The notes under the pieces: model-generated
What the model was told of the DNA's origin: nothing
Databases searched by the model: none
The model's input: only the letters and a program-made list of their open reading frames with translations
Program-made: the position numbers and the translations under genes
In this document: positions 48,328-56,684 of the stretch, one piece after another
Layout of the letters: each line of letters starts with the position of its first letter
How positions within the stretch are numbered: the stretch's first letter is position 1
Assembly: GCF_008065115.1 (NCBI RefSeq)
Contig: NZ_CP042913.1
Location: 3,693,658-3,757,657 of the forward strand
Reading direction: 5' to 3'
Length of the DNA: 64,000 nt
DNA from: Bythopirellula goksoeyrii
GTDB taxonomy: Bacteria > Planctomycetota > Planctomycetia > Pirellulales > Lacipirellulaceae

Positions 48328-48888
48328 GAACTCATCCTGACACAAAATTCACTACGCACCCAGTCAACTGAGTTTACGTAACAGCGGGGCTAGCGTTACA
48401 AAGGGGCCGCCAGTTCAAACACGAAACATGTTTTCCTCGCATGGCAAATGCCACATATCCATAACACAATATGCATTAGATTAGCCAGCCTCTCACAAAG
48501 TGGTATCCTTCTCCGAATTTGAACCGAATCGTATCTCATGTCAACTTCGCGAGAAAGTTCATTGTTCTTTGACTATACACTAGTCTCTTACGTTATTAGA
48601 TGCTTCGGATGTGGCATTTCTTCATCCCAGTGGCCGAAAATTCTCGTCCTTGCTGCAGCCCTCGCTGTGATGTAGACATCCTTGCCGTTTAGGAGTGAAC
48701 AGCTGCGAGATGGTTAATTAAACGTTTTTGACTCGGCGGACCACTACGTTCATTCTCAACGAAAATATGACGGTACAAAACTTTTCTTCTTGCGCTTAGA
48801 TGCAAGCCTCGCATTCATAGATTACTCATCAACACGAGCAATAGGATGTTCTGTAATCAGAATGCTCTTTGTGGCATTTACAATAAAA
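48328..48888. other. Intergenic region upstream of the efflux operon
   Basis: 561 bp without a gene I can support. A 46-codon frame at 48539-48679 on the plus strand lacks any motif. The region must contain the efflux-operon promoter and the terminator of the BON gene. No inverted repeat stands out. Confidence 0.4.
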
Positions 48889-49188
48889 TTACTTTTGTCG
48901 CTCAGTGCTTAAACCTATGGCGTTCGTCACATCCACTTCATTCACAAGTCGTTGTACATATTTAATGTCTAAGAGCATTGTCTGGAGAATCTGCTTCAGG
49001 TGGAATGTTGCAACGCTTCCACGGAGCGTAAGCGTACCTTGGAAATAGTAGCAATAGACTTTGTTGAAATGGAAGGCATAGGGGCAATGACAAATGCGCT
49101 CTTTGATCGTCTTTTGAACTTCTCCAGTTACACTGAGGGTAACATCCGCATGGTCTCTCAGATCTGTAGCGCATTCGGATTGATTCAT
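48889..49188 (-). CDS. BON-domain-like small protein
   Basis: 99 residues from ATG at 49188 with AGGA seven bases before it. The pattern VTLSVTGEVQKTIKERICHCPYAF, then YFQGTLTLRGSVATFHLKQILQTMLLDIKYVQRLVNEVDV fits one BON repeat (residues about 17-90): a beta-hairpin, the LRGSV turn, a helix and VQRLVNEVDV. BON domains bind membranes, phospholipids or other proteins and occur in OsmY-type stress proteins and metal-stress islands. No clear signal peptide, so location is uncertain. It lies between the anti-sigma factor gene and the efflux operon on the same strand, with 211 bp before it. Confidence 0.68.
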   Translation of the reverse strand: MNQSECATDLRDHADVTLSVTGEVQKTIKERICHCPYAFHFNKVYCYYFQGTLTLRGSVATFHLKQILQTMLLDIKYVQRLVNEVDVTNAIGLSTERQK

Positions 49189-49399
49189 CGTTTCCTATCC
49201 ACACAGGCTGTCGACAAGTCGTCTGTTTTGGGCATTCCAGCTCCTTGGTGCAGAGGTTTTCCACAAAACTGAGGAAAGGTTCGCTGAGAGGTGACTCTCC
49301 TTAAATCTGCAGTTTGCCTGTTCTATAGTGTTTGATGCTAGAACTTGCCCGTTTCTTCAGACGTGGTTTAGAAGAGGCTTCCGGGACCTAAGAAACATA

Positions 49400-50236
49400 T
49401 CACCCTTTGACAGGAAATACTCCCTTAAAGTGAGCAATAAATTCCGTCACCTCGTCGAGATCCGTTGCCCCGATAATAGTGATGAATCGCTGACCCTCTT
49501 TCCAGGTAGCGGCAAGCCGGTTACCCATTTGAGTGACACTCGTAGGAATGTCATGACAAAGGCATTCAACCGTGGGTCTGTCACCAAACCAAACTGGTTG
49601 ATCAATCGCGTGCTCGAAAATGGCAATTGATTGGCCCTCCTTGTTTTTGCATACAATTTGGGCGCAGGTGCAACAAGGCATGTCCAGCAAATATACTTGG
49701 TCCATTCTATATTCAGGTGGTAATTTGTTGGCTGCTACCGGTTCATAGCCGAGGACGTCTGTGACTTCCTGAAGTGTGCTTTGCCGGCCATTGTAGTTGG
49801 CCAAAAGAATCTGTTGTGCTTCCTCAGGCCGCTGCTCGAATTCCTCCAGGAAGTGAGAGAAATTCATGGCTAGATGATTATGTTCAGAATGCGAAGACCA
49901 ATTGAGATACGCTAGAACTCCTATTCCAAAGGCGATTAGCAGTGAAGCAGCCAACACCAGTCGTTGTTGCGGAAGATAATCGGGCAGATGTCGTGCGATT
50001 CTTTTCCAAGACGTTGTTGGTGTATCGAGTTTCGACTGCAATTCTGCCCATAATTGCTCCGGCACCGGTGGATCAATTAGTCGTCTGGATAAGCCCGACA
50101 ACCGCACGTAAGATGCCAGCTCTTCTGTACAGGTAGGGCACTTGGCCAGGTGAGCCGCAACTTGCGCAGCATCCTCTTGTGACAGCTCGCTGTCGTGATA
50201 TGCGGAAAGTCGATCATAGACCTTAGAGCAATTCAA
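49400..50236 (-). CDS. Zinc anti-sigma factor with membrane anchor and Cys-rich extracytoplasmic domain
   Basis: 278 residues. I chose the TTG at 50236, one base after the sigma-factor stop (TAA-C-TTG), because the frame then starts LNCSKVYDRLSAYHDSEL with Cys3, and with His29, Cys33 and Cys36 gives the zinc anti-sigma signature Cys-x25-His-x3-Cys-x2-Cys; GGGAG nine bases upstream supports it. A helix near 90-108 (VLAASLLIAFGIGVLAYL) anchors the protein. The extracytoplasmic part contains MPCCTCAQIVCKNKEG and VECLCHD, a cluster of six or seven cysteines well suited to binding a soft metal. It should hold its sigma factor at the membrane and release it when metal arrives. Signal proposed, not shown. 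Confidence 0.85.
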   Translation of the reverse strand: MNCSKVYDRLSAYHDSELSQEDAAQVAAHLAKCPTCTEELASYVRLSGLSRRLIDPPVPEQLWAELQSKLDTPTTSWKRIARHLPDYLPQQRLVLAASLLIAFGIGVLAYLNWSSHSEHNHLAMNFSHFLEEFEQRPEEAQQILLANYNGRQSTLQEVTDVLGYEPVAANKLPPEYRMDQVYLLDMPCCTCAQIVCKNKEGQSIAIFEHAIDQPVWFGDRPTVECLCHDIPTSVTQMGNRLAATWKEGQRFITIIGATDLDEVTEFIAHFKGVFPVKG

Positions 50237-50237
50237 G

Positions 50238-50846
50238 TTATGGCTCCCAACCCAGTTGAGCAAGATGAAGTTTGAGTTCCTGACGAGCACGATTTAAGCG
50301 GGAGCCGACCGTTCCCTCAGGAATCTCTAGCGCATCCGCTATCTCTCGATACGACAACCCTTCCACTTCGCGGAGCAGAAAGGCAGATCTCAATTCTGGA
50401 TCCAACTGCCCGAGCGCCCGCTCTAATAATTCTTTGTCATCCATATTCTCGCGGCTAGTTACAGAACGGTCCATCGGTTCCTGTTCCAGAGGCTCAAATT
50501 GCCGTCGCTTCCTCTTGCGAAGGTGCTGCAAGGCTTCGTTCACAGCCACTCGATACATCCAGGTGCCAATTTGGGATTTGCCAGAAAACTGGCTAATCTT
50601 ACGAAACGCCTGAAGAAACACTTGCTGAGTGACATCTGCGGCATCCTGAATGCCTACCATACGGACCACCAAGCGATACACATTCTGATGCGTTACGTCG
50701 TAAAGGCGACGTTGCGCAATTGGATCACCTTGTTGGCAAGCATCCGCGACTGCTGTAGCTTCTTGCATATCAGCCCACGCGAGCATTCCTTCATCGCTTT
50801 TAGATGCGGAAAGAGGTTCAGTTCTTCGCGTGGTGGCAAATTTCAT
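50238..50846 (-). CDS. ECF-family RNA polymerase sigma factor
   Basis: 202 residues from ATG at 50846, with GGAGA eight bases upstream. Region 2 lies near residues 35-105 (AQRRLYDVTHQNVYRLVVRMVG, VTQQVFLQAFRKISQFSG, TWMYRVAVNEALQHLRKRKRR) and region 4 near 140-195 (LGQLDPELRSAFLLREVEGLSYREIADALEIPEGTVGSRLNRARQEL). This is the ECF layout with no region 3. Its gene is followed directly by a zinc anti-sigma factor. It probably drives its own operon and the surrounding metal genes. The name of the subgroup cannot be given by eye; functionally it is comparable to CnrH-type metal-responsive systems, by inference. Confidence 0.92.
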   Translation of the reverse strand: MKFATTRRTEPLSASKSDEGMLAWADMQEATAVADACQQGDPIAQRRLYDVTHQNVYRLVVRMVGIQDAADVTQQVFLQAFRKISQFSGKSQIGTWMYRVAVNEALQHLRKRKRRQFEPLEQEPMDRSVTSRENMDDKELLERALGQLDPELRSAFLLREVEGLSYREIADALEIPEGTVGSRLNRARQELKLHLAQLGWEP

Positions 50847-51251
50847 GAGGATTGTCTCCCGAAGTAAGGAAGTAAGGAAGACATAAGTTCTTACGTACCT
50901 GAAACCGTTCGTGGATCAATTGCTCCCGGATGAGCCCACTTCTCCTAGTTTACCCTCTGTGGAGGTAGGAAACAGGTGGCTTATGCTTTGGTTGGCTGAT
51001 TGCCGAGAAAAACTGCTCCCTATCTGGTTTCTCCCGGCTTTTCGCCGCATTGAGAAGGCGGTTTTGGCAACTAGGTTTTTGTTTTTAGGCCGTGAAGAAA
51101 TCGTATCGACTCCGCATCTAAGAGGGCATAAGCGGGTGAGTCCGTCAACCTGATGGAACTGACATACCGCCACCGAAACAATTGCTTGGATCGTGTAGTC
51201 CTTATAGTAAGGGCTTCAAAGGCCGAGCATATTTTGAGGAGAGTTAGTGCC
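50847..51251. promoter_or_regulatory. Divergent upstream region of the sigma factor and a secreted protein gene
   Basis: 405 bp between the divergent starts. It should contain both promoters; a TATAGT at about 51206 could be a -10 element for the rightward gene. GGAACT at 51155 resembles the -35 box of ECF promoters but no matching -10 element was found at the proper distance. No gene seen. Confidence 0.35.
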
Positions 51252-51785
51252 ATGTTACGTCAAAGAAGAATAGTAGTCAGCTTATTTACTTTGGTTGCCG
51301 TGCTGGCAGCCTCATCATCCGTATTTGCTCAGCGAGATCGGATTGAACAGCGCACACGCCCTACGGGTCAAATAGGGTCTTGGTCCAACCAGCGGGCATC
51401 GCGTAGCGTGCAACACGCTCGTAACTACTCGCGAGACATCTACCGCTATTCCCGAGACGCCAAATCCATGGAGCCAGCGGTAGCCAAATCCCAGTCCGAA
51501 GAATTGGGTAGAAACATTACCAAGGCACAGCAGGAATTGGTCACTGTCCAGAAGGAAGTCGGTAGCGACCCCGCTGCTGTCTCAGCATTGAAATCAATCA
51601 ACGAGCACCTCGCAGCCGCAGTGAAGCATCATAAGATGCTTCACGAAGAATGCTGCAAGGACTCAGTGGATGGCTCAATCTGCATGAATTGCTGCAATAC
51701 GATTATTCTGGAATTGGACAAAGCCCAGGCAGAGCACGATGCTCTAATGCGTTCGATGGAAATGAAAGAGAAACCCTCGAACTGA
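51252..51785 (+). CDS. Small secreted Cys/His-containing protein, unknown
   Basis: 177 residues from ATG at 51252 with GAGGAGAG before it; a longer frame to 51153 has no ribosome site. Signal peptide 1-26 (SSVFAQ). The mature part is helical with DIYRYSRDAKSMEPAV, then a cluster HHKMLHEECCKDSVDGSICMNCC with five cysteines and two or three His near residues 120-145. That is a likely metal-binding site, and the gene lies beside a metal-type sigma operon. I recognise no named family. It is transcribed toward a similar cysteine-rich secreted protein. Confidence 0.7.
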   Translation: MLRQRRIVVSLFTLVAVLAASSSVFAQRDRIEQRTRPTGQIGSWSNQRASRSVQHARNYSRDIYRYSRDAKSMEPAVAKSQSEELGRNITKAQQELVTVQKEVGSDPAAVSALKSINEHLAAAVKHHKMLHEECCKDSVDGSICMNCCNTIILELDKAQAEHDALMRSMEMKEKPSN

Positions 51786-52138
51786 TTCTTGCGACCGTAC
51801 GCAGTCTGAAATGGTTACTAGTGACGTTGGACGCATCATCGACTCTCCATCTGGATGAGTCGATGTTGTCTAGTTGATTAGTTTTGCAGCGAGTCTGGTG
51901 CGACAAGTCTCTTTGGCCAAACGAATGCCCTAACTTCGTGGGTCCTCCTGGTATTGGTAGCAATTGACAAAATTCCCAGACAAATTCGATTTTGTGAGAT
52001 GAAATTGTATTTGCCACGCATCTAATTTTACTACCTTTGTCTCCTTGATGTGCGAATGGTACTAGGTGAGTTTGCTCTCGCCTGCGTTCGCATCTCAATG
52101 ACTTTGTCCCCCCCGTCCCAAAAAAAAGGATTTATGAA
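51786..52138. other. Intergenic region, no gene seen
   Basis: 353 bp between two secreted metal-binding protein genes on the same strand. Near its end the run ccccccgtccc and eight A precedes AAGGA, a plausible ribosome site for the gene at 52139. No hairpin or repeat stands out. Confidence 0.4.
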
Positions 52139-52789
52139 ATGACAATTCTACGATCTCACTTAATGTTGACCCTGGCCATAGCGTTGTTTGTCAACGGTTT
52201 GGGTTCAAGTTCCCTCTTGGCCGACGATTCACCTAGCCATGGAACGTCTACCAATCACGATCACGACGCAATGAAGATGGAAAAGAAAATTACGGATGCA
52301 CTTGCTTCCCTTTCGCCTGAGGATCGCAAGCAAGCTGAGGCACAACGGTTTTGTCCAATCATGCAGTACAGTCGGCTTGGTTCAATGGGCGCCCCGCTGA
52401 AAGTTACGGTTGCAGGACAGCAAGTTTTCGTGTGCTGCGAGGGATGTGTCGAAGACGCCATTGCAGGAGGCCAAGAGACTCTCAAGACTGCTCAGAAACT
52501 GACGGACGTCTCGGCTAATTTGGCGAAACTACCTGCCAATGAGCGGGCAGCAGCCGAGGCTCAGAAATTCTGTGCCGTTGCCAACAAGAACCTCCTCGGA
52601 GCGATGGGTGAGCCAGTCAAGTTGAAAATCAATGGCAAGCCAGTCTACCTATGCTGTAAAGGATGCACTGGCAAAGCACAAGCGAATCCAGCCGCCACGC
52701 TTGCTAAAGTTGAAGTGCTTAAGAAGGCCGGTATGAAAGCAGGCCACGATCACAGTGACCACAATCATGAACGCGATCATAACAACTGA
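52139..52789 (+). CDS. Secreted protein with two TRASH-like metal-binding repeats and His-rich tail
   Basis: 216 residues. Signal peptide 1-29. An N-terminal His patch (HGTSTNHDHDAMKMEKK) is followed by two homologous units, one near 55-112 and one near 125-185. Each follows KQAEAQRFCPIMQYSRLGSMGAPLKV with VFVCCEGCVEDAI, or AAAEAQKFCAVANKNLLGAMGEPVKL with VYLCCKGCTGKAQ. Each unit thus has one Cys, a Gly-Met-Gly turn and a CC-x-GC cluster, as in TRASH/YHS fingers. The C-terminus (AGHDHSDHNHERDHNN) is His-rich. It probably buffers copper or another soft metal in the periplasm. The hairpin at 52849 follows. Confidence 0.8.
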   Translation: MTILRSHLMLTLAIALFVNGLGSSSLLADDSPSHGTSTNHDHDAMKMEKKITDALASLSPEDRKQAEAQRFCPIMQYSRLGSMGAPLKVTVAGQQVFVCCEGCVEDAIAGGQETLKTAQKLTDVSANLAKLPANERAAAEAQKFCAVANKNLLGAMGEPVKLKINGKPVYLCCKGCTGKAQANPAATLAKVEVLKKAGMKAGHDHSDHNHERDHNN

Positions 52790-52848
52790 TCTCCTATAAG
52801 CACGCCGACTTGCTAGGCCACACCATGTGGTCTCGATGTCAAACGGAT

Positions 52849-52906
52849 AAGCGACCCCAGTCCGGAACGGTAAAAGATATTTTCTTCGATTCCGGACTGG
52901 TCGCTT
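52849..52906 (+). terminator. Long inverted repeat after the TRASH-protein gene
   Basis: AAGCGACC-cc-AGTCCGGAA (52849-52867) pairs with TTCCGGACTGGTCGCTT (52890-52906): 17 paired bases with a two-base bulge and a 22-base loop. It lies 60 bp after the stop codon. The stem is long for a terminator; a role as protein-binding operator for the gene at 53097 is possible too. The remainder of the 307-bp gap shows only a small CCACA/TGTGG hairpin. Confidence 0.55.
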
Positions 52907-53096
52907 TGAGAATCGAAAGTCACGGCCATATTCGTTAATCGAGGAACCATCTCCAGTTTGAGGGTTGCCGATCAACTGAAAGCATTTACTCGAAAACCCA
53001 GCCAAGCATCGGTGTAGGTTGAAAATCCGCGCGAGCACAAGTCGATGCTTAGCACTGTTTGGCTGGCAGAGGCACGAACAGAATAGAAGAAGTATC

Positions 53097-53759
53097 ATGC
53101 CAGACCTTACCACTTTCGCCAAGCACGTGCAGGATGTATTGAGCGACGCCTTTCGAGAACCGCATTGGACGCCAGAGGAATTAGAAAGGTATATGGCCGA
53201 AGTCGAATTGCGGCGAGTAGCCTTCGAAAACCTGGCCGATCAGCTAAACCAGACCGTCGTAAGACCTCGGCTGGAGATCCTAGCCAAGCAGTTTCCGAAC
53301 ACCGCGTTGCTGGAAGAGCAACAGTCACACCAGTCGAGTTGCACTTTCGAGTATTGCGACCGATTTCCCGCTTTCGCAACTATCGAATTCTCCATTGAAC
53401 ACGACATGCGATTTGAAACTCTATTCGTGCATTTGCGATGCCGCATTGTACCGGTGTTTGTGAAGTTTGTTGAGCAGGACAACCTGCCGTTGCCATCGGA
53501 TTCAGTGGAGGAGGAAGAAGTGGCTGACTGGGTGGAAGAACGTCTCTTGGAATTTCTCGATACCTACATGCAACTCGATGCTGAGAGTGATTCAGAAGAG
53601 GAGCTGACAACAGATCCTGTTTGTGGAATGAAGATACTCCACTCTGCTGCCGCTGGGACTGAGTCTTACTACGGACATCCCTATTACTTTTGTTCCAAGG
53701 GCTGTTTGACAAAGTTTCAAGACGACCCAGAGCAATACGCTCAAATTAAGACAATTTAG
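53097..53759 (+). CDS. YHS-tailed metal-binding protein, paralogue of the protein at 39372
   Basis: 220 residues from ATG at 53097. No signal peptide. The N-terminal half is helical (TPEELERYMAEVELRRVAFENL, LADQLNQTVVRPRLEIL), the middle is CTFEYCDRFPAFATIEFSIEHD and IVPVFVKFVEQDNLP, then WVEERLLEFLDTYMQL, and the end is the YHS finger DPVCGMKI, YYFCSKGC, LTKFQDDPEQY. Every block corresponds to one in the 39372 protein (for example RFPA-AT, PVF-F, WVE, FSI-HD), so the two are paralogues in the same island. Role probably metal binding in the cytosol. Start choice could also be further upstream at 53019, but that stretch shares nothing with the paralogue. Confidence 0.82.
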   Translation: MPDLTTFAKHVQDVLSDAFREPHWTPEELERYMAEVELRRVAFENLADQLNQTVVRPRLEILAKQFPNTALLEEQQSHQSSCTFEYCDRFPAFATIEFSIEHDMRFETLFVHLRCRIVPVFVKFVEQDNLPLPSDSVEEEEVADWVEERLLEFLDTYMQLDAESDSEEELTTDPVCGMKILHSAAAGTESYYGHPYYFCSKGCLTKFQDDPEQYAQIKTI

Positions 53760-53915
53760 CGAAACCATGTATGAGACTTGCCGAGTCTTTCCAACTTCAA
53801 GAATTAACCGTCTGGAAACGATCTCACAGGTGACAAATGGAAAAACAACATAACTTCTGAGCAGCCTAACCGTTGTGGGTGATCGACCCTGATGTAGCAA
53901 CACCTAGAAAAATAA

Positions 53916-54512
53916 ATGAATGACAGGATATATATTCAGAAATTACTGACTACTATTGTGATGGCTACCATGGTCTTTATGTCAACTAACACGCAAGGTC
54001 AAGGTACAGAATCGCAGGAGGCAATTATCAATGCGTATTCTGAAAACGTGCAAGTACGCTATGCCCGCGCAATTTTACGCTTAACTGAAGTGGAGTTGCA
54101 AATTGCGCTCACTGGAAATGAAAAGATTGCGAATTTGTATTCTGCCCGGACTGTAGAGCGACTTCGCAACAGTGTGGCCTATGCACAAGAGATGCTTCGT
54201 TACGAGACAGATCGTGGAGCGAATGACTCACACAAGCTGCATTTGCAAGAAGTTATGGGAGCGTTGGCACTGGCAGAGTCCGACCTGGCGGCTGCGGTGG
54301 CGGCTAATGAACAGACCCCCGGCTCCGTCAATGATTTGGAGATTATGAGGCTGCGTGCGGCTACTGAGGTAGCTCGGTTAGCCTTGGAAAAGGCTCGCGA
54401 TCCTGACGTGACGGAATCCCCCATGGACCATCTACAGTGGCAATTAGACCGAATGCGTTTTGAACTTACACGCCTGTATGTGTTGTTAGATAAGGTCTCG
54501 ACTCGAAACTAA
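53916..54512 (+). CDS. Secreted helical protein, unknown
   Basis: 198 residues. Signal peptide about 1-30 (MVFMSTNTQGQ). The rest is almost entirely helix-forming and could be coiled coil: VQVRYARAILRLTEVELQIAL, ARTVERLRNSVAYAQEMLR, ALALAESDLAAAVAAN, LRAATEVARLALEKAR, QWQLDRMRFELTRLYVLLDKV. No cysteine, no catalytic motif. It sits among small secreted metal genes on the same strand, so a periplasmic scaffolding or stress role is possible. I recognise no named family. Confidence 0.72.
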   Translation: MNDRIYIQKLLTTIVMATMVFMSTNTQGQGTESQEAIINAYSENVQVRYARAILRLTEVELQIALTGNEKIANLYSARTVERLRNSVAYAQEMLRYETDRGANDSHKLHLQEVMGALALAESDLAAAVAANEQTPGSVNDLEIMRLRAATEVARLALEKARDPDVTESPMDHLQWQLDRMRFELTRLYVLLDKVSTRN

Positions 54513-54610
54513 TTCGCTTCAATGGAAGCGTCACGGCTACCAACGTCCAAAACCAAAGGCATCAGTGGACGAGTGGCCAATCGGTTCATAAATATTGAGA
54601 GGACAAAGCA

Positions 54611-55582
54611 ATGGAAACGTTTGCGAAAAACATCGGCATTTCCCGCACAATAGTTTACTTGGTCCTGAGCTTGCCCATAGTCGGCAATATGGAGACAACG
54701 AGCAATGCCAAGCAATCGGAAGAAGATCATCCATCTCACCAATCCCATTCTGCAAATGAGTCGTCATCGCCAGAGGATGATGCATCTCTTTTGGAGCAGT
54801 TTCAAAAACTACAAGGCAAGATTGCCGCCCTCGAAGCAGCCCTAAAGCAAAACCACCAGGCGACGTCACCTCCCGCCCAAGGTGGAATGTCGATGGGCAA
54901 TATGCAAAACAATTCCGAGCCGAACATGGCGATGATGCAAAAGGGACAAATGGCAACGATGTCAGACAGACAGTCGATGCAATCAGGCCAAGGGATGGGC
55001 ATGGGAAACATGGGCAAGGGAATGTCAGGAATGGACGCGGGAGGCATGGGTATGATGTCGGGCATGGGTTCGATGCAGTCCGGCCAAGGCATGGGTGGCA
55101 TGGGTATGGGCGGCATGGGCATGATGGGAGGCGAAGGGATGGCAATGATGGGTCGCATGCCTGGGATGGGGCAGATGCAAATGCCTTCGGCTCTTCCCGG
55201 TTTTCCTGGTGCTTCGCACATCTACCATGTCGGGTCATCAAACTTTTTTCTCGACCACATGCAGCACATCGAACCGTCGCAAGACCAGCAAACTAAACTG
55301 AATCAAATCAAGCAACAGACCTTAATGAGTCAAGCCACCTACGACCGTTCGATTGCTGAGGCAGAGCAAGATTTGTGGGGGCTTACCAGCGCGGAATTTC
55401 CCAGTGCGGCGGAGATTGAGGCAAAAATCCGCGAGATTGAGAAACTGCAGAGTGACAAGCGGATCGCCTTCATCCGCGCCGTCGGAGAAGCGGCCCAAGT
55501 GCTATCAGACGAGCAACGACAAGCTTTGGTTGGGGTATTGCCGTTAGAACATACGACGACGGGCAACACTAACCAGCACTAA
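54611..55582 (+). CDS. Secreted Met/Gly-rich protein with Spy/CpxP-like C-terminus
   Basis: 323 residues, ribosome site GAGAGGA. Residues about 1-30 are a signal peptide or anchor. A His/Ser patch (HPSHQSHSANESSS) leads to a coiled coil (about 58-83) and then a long Met/Gly/Gln repeat (about 90-200) made of units such as GMGMGNMGKGM, GMGGMGMGGMGMMGG and GMGQMQM, a composition that binds Cu(I) or Ag(I) through methionine sulphur. The end (about 225-310) is helical, with QQTKLNQIKQQTLMSQATYDR and DKRIAFIRAVGEAAQVLSDEQRQAL, like periplasmic Spy/CpxP proteins. It likely chaperones or buffers soft metal in the periplasm. The repetitive region should be checked for length errors. Confidence 0.78.
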   Translation: METFAKNIGISRTIVYLVLSLPIVGNMETTSNAKQSEEDHPSHQSHSANESSSPEDDASLLEQFQKLQGKIAALEAALKQNHQATSPPAQGGMSMGNMQNNSEPNMAMMQKGQMATMSDRQSMQSGQGMGMGNMGKGMSGMDAGGMGMMSGMGSMQSGQGMGGMGMGGMGMMGGEGMAMMGRMPGMGQMQMPSALPGFPGASHIYHVGSSNFFLDHMQHIEPSQDQQTKLNQIKQQTLMSQATYDRSIAEAEQDLWGLTSAEFPSAAEIEAKIREIEKLQSDKRIAFIRAVGEAAQVLSDEQRQALVGVLPLEHTTTGNTNQH

Positions 55583-55718
55583 AGCAGAAACGGGTACGAC
55601 TATTAAGGCGAAGAGCATCGAAGTCGTAATCGCGTTCTCCCACGCAGACTCCGGAAGAACGCGTATCGCGAAATGACTTGTTAATCACTTTCATTGGTAC
55701 ACGTAAGGAGCAAATCTG

Positions 55719-56009
55719 ATGTCGAAAGTAAAAGCAAAACTAACTCAGTTCAGTTGCCATGCACCTGATGCCAGCGCGGTGTTTCTGGCTGGCACATTCA
55801 ATGACTGGCAAACCGATGCGACTCCATTGGCAAACGTCGACCAAGGCAATTGGAAAGTGCAAATGGAGTTGGCACCTGGTCACTACGAATACAAGTTCTT
55901 TGTGGACGGCCAGTGGTGCTGCGAGCCGGGTTGTCAGCCCTTAGAGGCATGTCCGAAATGCGTATCGAATTCCTTCGGCACGATGAACCGATTCATGGAC
56001 ATCGAATAA
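55719..56009 (+). CDS. Stand-alone CBM48-like (isoamylase N-terminal-type) protein with Cys-rich loop
   Basis: 96 residues, ribosome site AAGGAG. The fold follows the glycogen-binding CBM48/isoamylase early set type: FSCHAPDASAVFLAGTFNDWQ, then W-KVQMELAPGHYEYKFFVDGQW. After VDGQW, where relatives have a loop with one or two prolines, this protein reads CCEPGCQPLEACPKC and ends VSNSFGTMNRFMDI. The five cysteines in 15 residues could bind metal. Proteins of this shape occur in other metal islands, from my memory and not checked. No signal peptide, so cytosolic. Role unknown; glycogen binding is not obvious here. Confidence 0.82.
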   Translation: MSKVKAKLTQFSCHAPDASAVFLAGTFNDWQTDATPLANVDQGNWKVQMELAPGHYEYKFFVDGQWCCEPGCQPLEACPKCVSNSFGTMNRFMDIE

Positions 56010-56109
56010 TTCTTCTTTTACACAACAGACCCTCAAAGAAGACACAAAGTACTCACGAATTTCAGTCAGACACGTATTCAACTCTTAACCAAGAGAAAAG
56101 GAGCTTCCG

Positions 56110-56547
56110 ATGAAAAAGCCACTTACCAGCGTAGCCAGTCTCGGTTCGGTTCTTGCGATCTTATTGGCAGTGTCCTGGTCCGTTACGGTCCAAGGGGCGG
56201 ATGAAGATCACGGTGCGAACTCAGGCCAGCATGTCATGCACATGAACCACATCTCGACTCAAGCGGAGGCCGAAGCCCTGAAGCCGGGCGATGCAATCGC
56301 TATGGCATGCAGCATGTGCAAACATGTAATGGTCCAGCATGTGACAAACGACAATTCACACGTCACACTGATGACCAAAGGCCAAAAGCACAAATGCGTT
56401 TGTGGCGGGACTGTCACTGTCATGGGCACTAGCAAAGGCCAAGGAAAGTATGAAGAAGTGAAACACGTCTGCTCGAAGTGTGGCGACGATGTGATGTTTG
56501 TCTGCGCGACACACTCTGATAACGACAAAAGTAATCATCAGCACTAG
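56110..56547 (+). CDS. Small secreted Cys/His-rich metal-binding protein
   Basis: 145 residues, ribosome site AAAGGAGC. Signal peptide 1-29 (TVQGAD). The mature part has HVMHMNHIST, ACSMCKHVMVQHV, KHKCVCGGTV and VKHVCSKCGDDVMFVC, ending DNDKSNHQH. That is three CxxC or CxC sites with several His and Met, laid out like a zinc or copper-binding ribbon, in about 100 residues. A periplasmic scavenger is likely; no named family recognised. Confidence 0.76.
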   Translation: MKKPLTSVASLGSVLAILLAVSWSVTVQGADEDHGANSGQHVMHMNHISTQAEAEALKPGDAIAMACSMCKHVMVQHVTNDNSHVTLMTKGQKHKCVCGGTVTVMGTSKGQGKYEEVKHVCSKCGDDVMFVCATHSDNDKSNHQH

Positions 56548-56684
56548 TTTTACAAGAGAGACCGCCTTGTCGTAAGACCTTAGATTGCAACACCCTGCGT
56601 TACTGTATAAGCTAGTGTTGCTTTTGCCAGCCAAGGTGTGTGCGGAACTATGCGAAAAGGTCTTTCACAATTGAGAGTAAAGTC

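Noticed and set aside
48539-48679. 46-codon plus-strand frame upstream of the efflux operon
   Set aside because: No ribosome site, no family resemblance; too short to support.
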